Of a stretch of 64,000 nt of DNA, positions 25,268-41,594 are shown piece after piece; positions within the stretch are counted from its first letter, which is position 1, and each line of letters begins with the position of its first letter. The DNA is taken from NCBI RefSeq assembly GCF_017591435.1, contig NC_059256.1:291374-355373 (forward strand). The letters are read 5' to 3'. The notes under the pieces were generated by a model, which had not been told where the DNA came from, made no database searches, and saw only the letters and a list, made by a program, of their open reading frames with translations. This DNA is from Portunus trituberculatus. Its lineage: Eukaryota; Arthropoda; Malacostraca; Decapoda; Portunidae. Made by a program: the position numbers and the translations under genes.

Positions 25268-25698
25268 GGGGTCACTTTAATTCTATCCTCTATACCGTAT
25301 GCTTTAACCTTTTTTAAGAGCCTCTGGTGAGGTACCTTGTCAAAGGCTTTACTGTAATCGAAGTATAGAATGTCATAATTATCACCTTTATCTGCCGCCA
25401 CATAAACCATATTATAAAAGCTCAACAAGTTTGTAAGACACGACTTCCCCCCCGTAAATCCATGTTGTGTTTGATTTATCAAGCTATGTTTGTCTAGGTG
25501 TTTCCTAATGTTTTTCACTATTATTCATTCCATTAATTTACCCACAACTGAAGTTAAGCTGACTGGCCTGTAATTAGGCGTTAAGCTTTTATCTCCCTTT
25601 TTAAATATGGGAACAACATATGCTTCTCTTCACGTTGTAGGTACCTCACCTGAAACCAGTGGCATTCTAAAAATTACCGCTAAAGGCTCGCTGACGAC
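25268..25698 (-). mobile_element. LINE-5 RT fragment (CR1-like)
   Basis: Minus-strand reading: SEPLAVIFRM, a stop, YVVPIFKKGDK, NYRPVSLTS, then HGFTGGKSCLTNLL and DYSKAFDKVPHQRLLKKVKAYGIE (catalytic block A). These are the usual CR1/Jockey-type RT N-terminal blocks. Blocks B and C are missing; the fragment ends at the duplication boundary. Confidence 0.75.
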
Positions 25699-25922
25699 TT
25701 CGAGTCCCGGGAAGCGGCGAGGCAAATGGGCAAGCCTTTTAATGTGTAGCCCCTGTTCATGTAGCAGTAAATAGGTATGGGATGTAACTCGAGGGGTTGT
25801 GGCCTCGCTTTGCTGGTGTGTGGAGTGTTGTGTTCTCAGTCCTACCAGAAAATCAGTCTGAGTTCTGAGCTCGCTCCGTAATGAGAAAGTCTGGCTGGGT
25901 GACCAACAGACGACCGTGGTGA

Positions 25923-25924
<2 letters not shown>
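25699..25924 (+). mobile_element. tRNA-derived SINE, head-truncated (copy 1)
   Basis: It starts at the B-box (TTCGAGTCCCGG) and continues with the same body as the SINEs at 34539-34817 and 41256-41550, ending GTGGTGAATTACACAC. It is fused directly to the LINE-5 fragment, and the (CA)n that follows is its tail. Confidence 0.8.
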
Positions 25925-26004
<80 letters not shown>

Positions 26005-26178
26005 ATTCCATCTCTCATTTTTTACTCCATCTCCAATTCTTGTTTAAGTCCTCCTGCAGTATTTCACAATCGTCTTTTTGTTTTATGTGTGTGTGCGTGC
26101 ATTGAATTACATCTCCCATTTTTTACTCCATCTCCAGATCTTGTTTAAGTCCTCCTGCAGTATTTCACAATCGTCTTT

Positions 26179-26275
<97 letters not shown>
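25925..26275. repeat. (CA)n, two 80-bp direct repeats, (TG)n
   Basis: (CA)n 25925-26000, then two direct copies of an about 80-bp unit (ATTGAATT...CACAATCGTCTTTTT) at 26001 and 26101 separated by a short TG stretch, then (TG)n 26184-26275. Confidence 0.9.
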
Positions 26276-26276
<1 letters not shown>

Positions 26277-26289
26277 TTTTTTATGTAAA

Positions 26290-26615
26290 AGGAGAACTAC
26301 CAAGGGCAAAAAAATGACTGTTAGAAAGAAAGGGCCCACTGTATTTGTAGTCTCTATAAAAGATTCAAGAGTTAGTTAAAATTCAGGAAACAAATTTAAG
26401 TCATAGGAAGTTTGAAATACAGAGATACACAGGGAGTTCCAGAGTTTACCAGTGAATGGTATGAATAATTGAGAATACTGGTTAACTCTTGTATTAGAGG
26501 GTTGGACAGAATAGGGGTGAGAGGAAGAAGAAAGCCTTGTAGAGCGAGACTACAGGAGGAGGAGAGGCATGCAGTTAGCAAGATCAATAGAGCAATTAGC
26601 ATGAAAATAGCGATG
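26290..26615 (-). mobile_element. LINE-2 (Jockey-like) 3'-end fragment
   Basis: The minus strand encodes HRYFHANCSIDLANCMP, matching the C-terminal block at 6650-6715, followed by the region corresponding to the end of ORF2. It is joined at its 5' side to a LINE-4 RT fragment. Confidence 0.7.
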
Positions 26616-27264
26616 GCACAACTCTGGCGATTTGAAGATGTTTGGGGAAGCAACCGTTCTGAAACGAAGCATTAATTACGAATTCAAGGAATGGTGAAAT
26701 ATGGGTTACGCATTCTTTAAGTATCTTCATACTGATGTCATCATGTCCCGGGGCAGTAACCTTAAGATTATTAATTACGTAAGTAAGTAAGGAAGATGGT
26801 ACAGGTTCTGGCAGGAAGAACGTAAAAGGAACAGGAGGCTGTGGAATATTCCTAGCTAACGTATCTGCAATGTTACAAAAATAATTATTGAAGGATTCTG
26901 CAATATCATGGTGGCTGCTAATGGAATTGTAATTTATTCATGTAATTATCAAAACTAATATTTGTCATTAATGTTCATATCTGAAATCCAGTTGTAATGA
27001 AATAATTCTTCTTTAAATGTACTGATAGCTGAATCATCAAAAGATGTTTTAAAGATTTTTTATGGTCTGGATTAACGATTACTGCAAAACGTATTAAAGA
27101 CACTAAAGAATGGGAAATGATCAGACGAGAGAGAGAACAACGCAGAACAATCTTTATCAGTGGTATCATCATGATCATCCAGTATTCACAAAGCCCTTTG
27201 AAATATGTAGACTCCATCCCCAAGATGTCCCTTGCGAGATGCGGATCTGTGTCAGCGAGGACAG
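26616..27264 (-). mobile_element. LINE-4 fragment (end of endonuclease to start of RT)
   Basis: The minus strand gives the end of an APE domain (DHFP-like, about 27110), then a linker with a deletion, then the RT start PGHDDISMKILKE and FPKHLQIARVVP at about 26640. It is interrupted at 27265 by LINE-A copy D. The more complete version is at 46376-47157. Confidence 0.65.
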
Positions 27265-28884
27265 GGATGGATGGATGGATTTTAAAAAAGGGCGCCGCAA
27301 CAGCCAAGGTCATATGGCGCCGCTTCAAAAATTTAAAATGTCTAAAAACAGTTAAAAACAATACAGTAGTTTAAAAACTAAAAAAGGACAATAAAACTAA
27401 ATAACATTAAAATACATGATAAAATAAGAATAAAAATCATAGCTTTGGGAGAAGGCCAGCTTCTCCCAAAAATCTAAAAACGTCATGGCCTTGGGCCAGG
27501 CACTCTGGTCCAAGGACCTTTGAGATATAATAGACACCGCTATCTCTACCGCGACAGCGGTAGAGGTAGCGGTGTCGTAACTCTATCAAACTAGGGCACT
27601 CTACCAATAGGTGCCGCACGGTAAGCGGCACCAGGCAGTCATCACAGTAAGGTTGAGGGTCCCTGGTCAACAGGTACCTTTGTGTAAGGTACGTGTGACC
27701 TATACGCAGTCGCGCCAATAAAGTCTGTAAACGTCGATCCCGAACATGGGTGTATGTCCAGTGAGGGATAGAAGAAGTAGTGATCTCTCCCATTTTCGAG
27801 GTTGCGACCCCGTTAGCCATCTCCTCTGCCAAATTGCTGCAACTGCCTCACGAATTAGAGGAAAGACATCTCGAAACGGAACAGAGGCAGGAGATGGAGC
27901 GCGACTTGCTGCCTCTTTAGCGAGGCGATCTGCGTGTTCATTCCCTGGAACACCAACGTGACCAGGGACCCAACAGAACCCAACACGATATCCTCGTTGT
28001 GTAAGAAGGTATAGCCACTCCAGGGCTGATAAAACCAAAGGGTTAAAGGATATAGTGCAAGAGAGAGAAGTAAGAGCACTGCGACAGTCACTAAAAATTG
28101 TAAAAGACGAAACCGGTAGAGTAAAAATTATTTGTAAAGCTAGGACTATGGCAGACAGCTCCGCAGTAAAGACGGATGCCACTGAAGGAAGGCTGCCAGA
28201 CCGATAAAAGAGGAAAACCACACTAAATCCAACGCCTGCGTCGGATTTGGAGCCATCAGTAAAAACAGGGATATCATCAGAATGCATAATAAAGTGTTCT
28301 AAAAACCGTGCGTTGGACAGAGCTGGCATAATGAGATATCAGGAAGCTGCCAGTAACCGACTCGTGGGAGCCGGAAAAAGTACACAGGAGTGGGGTCGAT
28401 AGATAACTCCGCCATGAGATTTGCAACTCTAAGGCCAAAAGGTTTAGGGAGACTCGGTCGAGTGACATTTGCCTGCGAACGCGAGTCCCGCAACATTGAC
28501 AGACAAGGGACAGAATCGGGAAGACGGTGGGTGCGAAACCAACACCGGAGCATCGAAGACTGGCGCCGGAGGTCGAGCGGCCAGAAACCAGCATCCACTA
28601 GAAGGCTAGGTATTGGAGATGTCCGAAATGCACCTGTAGCCAAGCGGACCCCAGCATGATGCACGGAGTCAAGCGTGCGTAGTCGTGCATCCGTTGCGGA
28701 TGAGTAGATCTCACAGCCGTATTCCAGCTTGGGAAGTATGAGTGTGCGGTGAAGCAGCAGCAACGTGCCCCTGTCCGCACCCCAAGAGGTGTGACTTAAA
28801 ACCCGAAGAAGGGATAATGCCTGCCGACAAGACGGAAATGGGGAACCCAGAAGAGACGGTTGTCAAATAAAAGGCCAAAATTAA
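27265..28884 (-). mobile_element. LINE-A copy D, 3' part only, with well-preserved RNase H
   Basis: The (ATGG)n 3' end is at 27265 and the break into (TTA)n at about 28884. 27700-28329 holds an almost complete RNase H domain: TDGSKSDAG, a helix glutamate (TAELSAI), SDCRSALTSL and GNEHADRLAKEAA, that is, the D-E-D-D set. Below it 27437-27832 has the C-terminal zinc-like motif C-X2-C...RHLLVEC. The part from the thumb upward (28300-28880) is in other frames. Confidence 0.85.
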
Positions 28885-28892
28885 TAAACCGT

Positions 28893-29370
<478 letters not shown>

Positions 29371-29540
29371 GCTAATAGAAAGGAATGGCTAGTCGATGTT
29401 AAAGAAAAAAAAGAAAGGGTTTGATTTTGTTGCTTAGATATTTATGTTATTTACTTATTCCTTGTGTCTTTTTTGTGTTTTTTAGAATTCGTATTATTGT
29501 CTCGCTTCATTTTCAGAACATTTTTACCTCTTGATTTCTC

Positions 29541-30213
<673 letters not shown>

Positions 30214-30652
30214 ATCATAGACAGACTACCTTGTTAACGCTGAGTAATATAATGTAATGTTCTACTGTATGGTGTACTGGGGCTGTGCGTTGTTCAGCTA
30301 CCCCACGGGACGCGACGCTCAGTTCGGTTCCTAACCCAACTTATGGGACAGGCTCACGCTCCGCTGGCAATCCGCTTGCCTTCTTTGAATGGTCCTCCTG
30401 TCTTGCACAGGCAGTCTAGTTCTACATTCTACTGTCTACAGTTACACTCCAGTGTGTAGACTGTAATTATACATTATCATGCTTGCTACAAGCTCCATCT
30501 AGTCGCTACCGACTACAAGTCTCTCTCTCGTCGCCGGCTACTTCTCAAGCCTTTCCACGGCCGCTCGCTACCAAGCCTCCACTACATTTGGTATCCTACA
30601 ATAAACACAGGGAAGTTTCCCCGGTGTTTCTCTTCAGCCACACCAGAACATA
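30214..30652 (+). other. Unique block inside the TTG cassette, copy 2 (possible LTR remnant)
   Basis: Homologous to 22563-22998. It carries an extra stretch (CTACCCCACGGGACGCGACGC at about 30298) and lacks the short primer-site-like GCCAGCGGTACC segment of copy 1. Confidence 0.35.
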
Positions 30653-31538
<886 letters not shown>

Positions 31539-31645
31539 GAGTCTGTGAGAAAGGAAAAAACGAGTGAAGGATTCATAAAGTTAGGTACAGAGTAAATTAC
31601 TTTCCATCCATCTCTGTCTCTCTCTGTCCAACCCTGCTAACCTCC

Positions 31646-33869
31646 CTGCTCATGTTAAAACTTCTCTCTCTTCCGGCGCTCTTGTTCGTCGCCTTCGTTT
31701 GTTTGGTGCCTTGTTGCAGGAGGATGACGAGGAGTCTGTGGCCATTACTGAGGACCAGCTGCGCCGGGCTCTTCACCGTGGCAAGTCTTCGTCTCCCGGG
31801 GATGATGGAATCACCTACGCCGTGTTACGTCTGCTGCTTGGTGTCCCAGGCAACCCTCTCCTCCGCCTTTACAACATGTGTCTTCGTGATGGTTGTATGC
31901 CACATGCATGGACTTCGAGCACCATTATCCCCATCCCTAAGCCTGGTTCAGCTAAATTCAGGCCTATCTCTCTTACATCCTGCTTCTGTAAGGTATTGGA
32001 AAGGATCCTGCTCTCCCGTCTGATGCACCGGCTTCGAGATCGCCTTTCTCCACGTTTGTTCGGTTTCCTTCCCCAACGTAGCATCCATCACTGCCTAGTT
32101 GACCTATACTCTCGCCTCTCTCGTGACAGTGTTGTGGCTTTTGTTGATCTTAAGAGTGCTTTTGATGTCGCTAGTCGGGATATCATCATGGACCAGCTTA
32201 TTGATTTTGGGATCAAAGGCAACTTGTTGCGTTGGATTAGTAACAGATCCTCAAGAGTGTTTTTCAGTGGTGCCTACAGCTCCTCACGGAGTTTTCTTCT
32301 TGGCACACCTCATGGGGCGGGTGCTAAGTCCTTTCTTGTTAAAAATTTTGATGTACCGTTTACTCATGACTCTGCCTGCTATCCCTGAGGTTACAGTTAC
32401 CTGTTATGCTGATGATTTATGTTTTCACTCTACCTCCCCAAGGCATCTTCAGCTATTTCTGTCTTCCTTTTCTCAGGCTTCTGCTAACTGCGGTCTTATT
32501 GTCTCTCCAGAGAAGAGTAGAATATTCTCCTGCCGGCATCCTACCACGTTACAAGCCTTCACTATTGGAGGCAATATCACTCCCTTATGCTCCCAGTATC
32601 GCTACCTTGGTGCTCCAGTAAGGATCTCTCCTGTCCCTCTTGTCCGGCGTCAGCCCCATCCCATCATCCGTGACCTGCTGGATCGTCTCCAACGACGGCT
32701 TTGCTCTCTTCAGGTGCTCGCCAACAACTCCTCTGGCGTCTCCATCCATGTGGCCAGGACAATCTATGTAACCTTCATCCGATCTGTTGTTGATTACCTC
32801 TCTCCTGCCTTGTTTCAGCTTCCTCGCGGTGCCTTGGAGCCCCTGGAAGTATTCAAAACAGAGCGATGAGGATTATTCTTGGGTGCCCAATGTCAACCAG
32901 AATTGTCAACATGCAACAGGAGTTGAGGCTTCCGTCCCTGGTTGAGCGCATTCATTCTAACGTTATGTGCCTGACAGTCAAGTGTCTCCACTTTCCACAC
33001 CTCTCGCCGCACTACGCACAGGTGGTCAGGACTTGTCTTGGCCCCACTTCGCCAACTCCTCCTCTTTTACCCACTGGGCGTCGCCTTATCAGGTCTGTTT
33101 CTTCCATGCTTCGTAGCCTTGATTTGCAAGTAACTGACGTACCTCCAGGGCTGCCCCCATGGGCCTTGCCATCACCTGTAGTAAGCTTCACTCCAACCAA
33201 CAAGTCTGCCCTGCCTCCTCTGCAGCTACAAGTAGCCTTGGACCACATTGCCCAAGTAACCTCCTCCATTACAGCCCCTCATCGCCTCTACACTGACGGG
33301 TCACTACAGTCGAATGCTGCGGCTGGCAGCGAAGGAAGCCTGCTGTCTCCCCTTTCGTGCTGATGGACTCCTTCTTTCTCTGCCATGCTACCTCTCCAAG
33401 ATTCGCTCCGCTGCTCTCTTGCCTGAGCAACGCCGCCGGGATAACGAGAGGCACCACAGTGTCACCATCCAACACTACGAGTCTGTCTCCCGCCACAAGT
33501 ACACCTATCGCCGCCGCGGCCTCATGGTTCGCAGGCAAAATGTGGTCTCAGCACGTCTACGGCAGGGCTTCCGTCCACCGTGGCAGATTGCCGGGGTGGA
33601 GGGCGAGCCTCCCTACACCGATTGTCGCTTGTGTCGAGCTCCTCTCTCCAACACCATTCAGCACTACTGCATGGAATGCCCCGCTGTCAGCCATCTCCTG
33701 CCCCAAGGACTGTCACTGGATGCTGTTTGCCGCTATCTTCTAGCTCATAACGTTCTGGAGGAAGTGTTATTAAGACATCCAGGATTTTGTGGATACTAAC
33801 CCTTTGCCATGCGTGGCATTTATTAAGGTTTTGATAATATAAACACTCTGCCCTGCGTGGCATTGTTTG

Positions 33870-33939
<70 letters not shown>

Positions 33940-34026
33940 TGGGTGCTCCATGCTGGCTGCATTGCTAATATGTATAATGTATTGTGTTGCCTGGCGCAAT
34001 TGCGCAATAAATTAATCAAATCAAAT

Positions 34027-34031
<5 letters not shown>
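31646..34031 (+). mobile_element. LINE-3 copy 2: RT, RNase H remnant, zinc C-terminus and 3' UTR
   Basis: 31699-32388 keeps the SPGDDGI start, FVDLKSAFDVA block A and a damaged block B (12-nt deletion near 32240 and frameshifts at about 32315). 32099-32869 carries CYADDLCFH. After a further frameshift at 32866 the thumb, a truncated RNase H start (LYTDGS at 33289) and, from about 33400, a C-terminal region with C-X2-C...H-X4-C-type zinc residues (33625-33680) end at the TAA 33797-33799. The 3' UTR has a (TG)n and AATAAA at about 34004, with a short (ATCAA)n tail. Copy 1 lacks everything after 24896. Confidence 0.8.
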
Positions 34032-34085
<54 letters not shown>

Positions 34086-34274
34086 AAAGCGGAGGGGCTG
34101 ACTTCATTTCCTGCCAGTCCTCTTCATGATGCGCACAGTATTACCTTAATTTCACTGTTTTTCTCCCCGCACGTATGGAATAATGCAAAGAGCATAAAAC
34201 TATATAATCATGTGGAAAGGCTTTTGCTTCGCCCAAATACAATTCCGATGTGGCGTTCATTGCTTGAGTAGCGA

Positions 34275-34314
<40 letters not shown>

Positions 34315-34318
34315 ATGT

Positions 34319-34395
<77 letters not shown>
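34032..34395. repeat. (CT)n, unrecognised spacer, (TG)n
   Basis: (CT)n 34032-34084 begins right at the LINE-3 tail; 34085-34276 shows nothing; (TG)n 34277-34395. Confidence 0.9.
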
Positions 34396-34398
<3 letters not shown>

Positions 34399-34538
34399 AG
34401 TGGTGATTTTCTAATTGTCCTTGAGAAATGTCAAAGATAGTGATGTATTATTGATAGCTTGAGACAACAAATGGTAGAATGCAACATGCAAGGAAGAAAA
34501 GTAATGTGTTGTGTGTGTGTGTGTGTGTATGTGTGTGT

Positions 34539-34817
34539 AATTCACCACGGTCGTCTGCTGGTCACCCAACCAGTCTTCCCTGTTACGGAGCGAGCTCAGA
34601 GCTCATAGACCGATCTTTGGGTAGGACTGAGACCACAACACACTCCACACACCGGGAAAGCGAGGCCACAACCCCTCGAGTTACATCCCGTACCTATTTA
34701 CTGCTGGGTGAACAGGGGCCACACATTAAGAGGCTTGCCCATTTGCCTCGCCGCGCCGGGACTCGAACCCGGCCCTCTCGATTGTGAGTCGAGCGTGCTA
34801 ACCACTACACAAAGCGG
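34539..34817 (-). mobile_element. tRNA-derived SINE with complete head
   Basis: The minus strand starts with a tRNA-like head (CCGCTTTGTGTAGTGG...): A-box TAGTGGTTAGCACGCTC, anticodon arm CTCGA-CTCACAA-TCGAG (triplet CAC, valine-type), B-box GGTTCGAGTCC. A body follows (CCCTGTTCACCCAGCAGTAAATAGG...CTCTGAGCTCGCTCCGTAA) and a TG/CA tail. No flanking duplication was recognised within the TG-rich surroundings. Confidence 0.85.
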
Positions 34818-35071
34818 TGTGTGTGTGTGTGTGTGTGTGCGCGTCATCTACTCTCCCATTATAGCGAGGTCGGTGTTTCCTTGTCTCTGGTTTATTTACG
34901 ACATAAATTACCATTCAGATATTATATATGAAAATTCTTGCGGGGAAACTTTTTAACTAGGTGAAAATGTTAGACCACCGCCGCGCCCTCAGCCTTTGTA
35001 TATTAAGAAGACGAAAACTTGGCATGATTCTGTAAGCTTCAACATAACCGCTAGGACCAAAGCTTATTTAA

Positions 35072-37195
<2,124 letters not shown>

Positions 37196-37414
37196 TTACT
37201 CCTTTCTAACGAGCACGTTAACGTCAACGAGCTGCAGCTGATCTGTATCACTGGGTTTGACCTTCATGATGGCGACGAACCTGCCGCTGACACCGTCGGC
37301 TCTGAAGCAGGAAAGGCGGCCTTGGTCAGCAGAGTAAGGACCAGCGTATGTCGAGAAATAAATGTAGTGGGAGAAGTCTTCGTAGTTTGTCGCTAAGTTG
37401 CTACCCACACGAAT
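37196..37414 (-). other. Lectin gene coding exon 4 (C-terminal strands, stop)
   Basis: Acceptor CACACACAG ends at 37415, 219 nt including TAA 37198-37196. It encodes IRVGSNLATNY...GRFVAIMKVK...LQLVDVNVLVRKE, the last strands of the domain. Intron 3 is only 290 bp. Confidence 0.9.
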
Positions 37415-38033
37415 CTGTGTGTGGAACAAAAACTTGAACAGCTTTTTTATGTAATAGGACTTTGGTCAGGGGAAACACAAAAGGCTGACAGAAGAGGCTG
37501 ACTGATGGTGCCAGTCCCCAAAAAGCATGGTGTAAAGAATTGACCAAATTATGAAAAGTGTCTTGAAATCTCTCAGTTGAAAGAGTTTGTCATATGCAGG
37601 AGAAAACACACAAGCAGGCAGAGAGTTCCAGTATTATCAAGAAAAGGGATGAACACTTGAGAGTGGTAGTTAACTCTTGCATCAAGTGCCAGATCTACAC
37701 TCACCTCAACATCATGTAGCCTCTCGGGGGAATTGTCCAGGCGGGAAAGTATTTCCACAGCATGAATGGTGCGAGTCTCGCCGAGGTCCAGGAGCCACCA
37801 GGAATGTTCCTCTTCCTGAGAGTGGTACATGGTATCTGTCGCGTTTGTCTCGATGTCCAGAGCATTGGCAGGAACAAACCTGACATACATTTTGCTGCTT
37901 AAGTAATTATATAATTCGTTATGTATTAGGCAGATTTCTAAACTCAAGTATATGAAGTACGACGACATTTGGAAAATGTGAAATACAGTCACGAAGTATG
38001 AAACCTTCTACTCTTACCGGTGTAAAGTGTGCG

Positions 38034-38083
<50 letters not shown>

Positions 38084-38134
38084 TTTATTATTATCATAAT
38101 TATTATTATTATTTTATTATTTTTATTATCATTA

Positions 38135-38176
<42 letters not shown>

Positions 38177-38177
38177 G

Positions 38178-38231
<54 letters not shown>

Positions 38232-41200
38232 GTGTTGTTGTAGTTGTTGTTACCATATTTTTGTGTTCTTTCCTTTGAATTCTTGTCATATGATTGTGAT
38301 TTAGTTGGGGGTAAGACACGCGTGAGTCGTGCGTGGTGCCTGACCTTCTGTTCTGTGTGTCTTTGGAACATTAGAGCACCTATTGAGTACCTCGCTGAAC
38401 GTACTCTATATTTTTTTATTATTCCGTGAACAGTTTTTTTTTAATTTCACTGCTTGTTCGTACTTGAATCAATTAATATGGTGGTATTTTTTTTTTTTTA
38501 GAATTATAACAGGACATTAGATCAACTTTGTATGTGATTCTGATGCTTTATGAAGGCCCCTTATCCCGCGGCCTTGTTGCACAAGGCTCTCTACCTTCCC
38601 ACCACTGTTCTCTCCTTGCCACTGACACACAAGTCAACCAGTATCCTTAATATTACATTCCTTTTGCTCATAAGTTCTGGAGTCCTCTGCCCGCGTCTGC
38701 ATTTCGCCTTTCTGTGACTTAAACATTCAAGAGAGGTTTCAAGACACTTTTCTTGCTTTTGAATATTCTTTCTTGGCTCTCGTTTTTGTTAATGACACAT
38801 ATAGAAAGCTCTTTATTTTTTCTTTTAGTGAGAGGTTTTCTTAGAAAGCACGCCAGTCAACCTTCCAGTCAGCACTTTTCGTCGAGGCAGTAGTCATGGG
38901 ATGTGACTGTGTTAAACATGTTAAGGCTTTATTGACAATGTTACAATTACGATGCAACGGGAAATGCAGAAGATGAGCACTACAAAGTGGCAAAGAAGAA
39001 TGCCAAGAAGGCAGTAGCAGTAGCGAAAGCAGAGAGCCTAAAATTTTTCTATGAAGATCTGGACACTAAACATGGACAAAAGAAAGTGTCCAGTATAGCA
39101 AAGCAGAGGAATAAGGATACTAAAGATTTGGTACATGTGAGGCAAATTAAAGATGAAGAGGTAAGAATTCTGTGTGAAGAGCAGGATATCAGGCAGAGGT
39201 GGAAGAGTTATTTTGAGACATTGCTGAATGTAGAAAACCCAAAGCAAATAGTAGAGTATGGGCAGCCAAATGAAGTAGAGGTGGAAGATATTAGGGTGCA
39301 GGAGGTGAAGGAAACAATTAGAAAAATGAAAAACGGGAAAGCAACTGGACCAGATGAGATACCTGTTGAGGCTTGGAAAGCGCTGGGCGACCTGGGAGTC
39401 GAGATTGTGTATGAGATCATTTGCCAAGCATTTGATAGTGAAAGACTGCTAAATGAATGGAGAGACAGTACACTGGTACCAATTTACAAAGAGAAACGGG
39501 ACATCCAGGATTGTGGAAAGTATATAGGGATAAAGCTTATGAGTCATACAATGAGGGTATATGAAAGAGTAATGGACAGAAGACTGAGGGAATGTACAGA
39601 AATAACGGAAGCCCAGTTTGGGTTTATGCCAGGAAGAAGTACAACATATGCCATCTTTGCGTTGAGACAGCTAATGGAGAAGTACCGAGAGAAATAGAAG
39701 GGATTACATCTGGTTTTTATTGACTTGGAAAAGGCATATGATCAAGTACCAACGGAGGAAGTGTGGAGGTGCATGCGGGAGAAGGGAGTGCCAGAAAAGT
39801 ATGTGAGGGTGTGCCAGGATATGTACAGAGGTGAGGACAGCGGTCGGGGTGACGGACAAGTTCCCAGTGACAGTTGGGCTACATCAGGGCTCAGCATTGA
39901 GTCCATACCTCTTCAATCTGGTCATGGATGTGAGGCCCCCTGGACTATGTTATTTGCCGACGACATAGTCTTCGTGGCGGAGACCAGAGAGGAAGTGGAG
40001 GATAAATTGAACAGGTGGAGGGACGCATTGGAAAGTAGAGGACCAAAGATAAGTCGGGACAAAACAGAATACATGCAGATGGGACAATAAGATGATGGCA
40101 ACCAATTGTACTTGGCACAGGAAAGGTTAAAGAAGGTGGAGGCTTTCAGGTACTTGGGCTCAAATCTGTCGCAAGATGGTGAACTGAATACAGAAATAAA
40201 TGGGAGGATACAAGCAGGATGAAAAAAATTGAGAAAATGCTCTGGACTGATATGTGACAAAAAGTTAGTGCAAGAGTGAAAGGCATGATGTATCGTACAG
40301 TGGTAAGACCAGCGATGATATATGGCTCGGAGACTTGGCCAATTAAGAAAGCACAGGAAAGAAAGATAGAAGTGGCAGAGATGAGAATGGTGAGATGGAT
40401 GCTGGGTGTGACAAGGAGGGATAGGATCAGGAACGAGAGAATTAGAGGGACAGCTAAGGTGACGCAAGTGGGAAAGAAGATGCCAGAAAGAAGGCTTCAG
40501 TGGTACGGACATTGTAAGAAGAGAGATGAAGAAAGGATTGGTAGAAGGATGATGGAGTTACAGGTGGAAGGAGCAAGAGGAAGAGGAAGACCAAGAAGAT
40601 GGGATGACTTGAGAAAGAAGGACCTCATTGGAAAGGAAGCATTAGACAAGAGAGAGTGGAAAAGACTGATAAGGAACCGCGACCCCATATAAATATGGGA
40701 AAGGCATGAGAAGAAGAAGAAGAAGTTACAATTACTTTCATGCGGCGTCCTATTAGGTTTGACTAGTGTTCGTGCTAACGCTCCAGAGTTGTCACAATCC
40801 CCGCCGCTGGAAAGCTGTAATGTTTGTTTTGATTCAGGTTGTTCCTCTGATGTTTGGGGAACATTCTTTATTTATGGAGCCTTCGTAGAGTGTAGATAGC
40901 CATTTGACTCATAATGAGGGGCCTTAATGAGATGTGCTTACTTTTCTCCCTAATGTATTGTTTTCCCTCTATATATGTTGTGTTTAGGAGAGAGATAATC
41001 AAGAAAAAGATGGAGCCATAGTTCCTATAGTTTTCCTAACTTTACTACTTTAAAGACTTACTGGTGATAAATGCTGCTTGCACTCGCTGGCTTTCCCGTC
41101 GCCACGTCTTGTAGGGAGTCTGGAGGTGGCAGGACGAGGAAGGTGTGCCGGGACGACGCGTACCTAGGGATGCCACCTTCGCCGTACAGGTTACAGGTGT

Positions 41201-41547
41201 TGTCGTCTGCAACACAGTGGACTGTTACCCGTGTGTGTGTGTGTGTGTGTGTGTGTTTGATCTGTTTGATCTGCTGCAGTCTCTGACGAGACAACCAGAC
41301 GTTACCCTACGGAACGAGCTCAGAGCTCATTGTTTCCGATCTTCGGATAGGCCTGAGACCAGGCACACACCACACACCGGGACAACAAGGTCACAACTCC
41401 TCGATTTACATCCCGTACCTACTCACTGCTAGGTGAACAGGGGCTACACGTGAAAGGAGACACACCCAAATATCTCCACCCGGCCGGGGAATCGAACCCC
41501 GGTCATCTGGCTTGTGAAGCCAGCGCTCTAACCACTGAGCTACCGGG

Positions 41548-41594
<47 letters not shown>

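Larger units (their letters stand above)
25268..28884. repeat. Segmental duplication block, copy 1 (partner 45026-48520)
   Basis: The same ordered set (CR1-type RT fragment, SINE body, (CA)n, two 80-bp direct repeats, (TG)n, LINE-2 tail, LINE-4 fragment, LINE-A 3' portion) recurs in the same orientation at 45026-48520 with near-identical sequence. Because junctions between unrelated elements are shared, this is duplication of DNA and not repeated insertion. Copy 1 lacks about 150 bp at about 26932 that copy 2 has; copy 2 lacks about 230 bp of RNase H present in copy 1. Confidence 0.9.

Noticed and set aside
34748..34817. A functional tRNA gene
   Set aside because: A and B boxes and an anticodon arm are present, but the sequence continues into a dispersed SINE body found elsewhere in the window; it is a SINE head. 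The same applies to 41480-41550.
41058..41294. Using the whole minus-strand open frame (with His/Thr repeats) as lectin coding sequence
   Set aside because: The His-Thr part is the (CA)n tract upstream of a clear GTTGCAG acceptor; the exon starts at 41206 and its phase matches exon 1 only from there.
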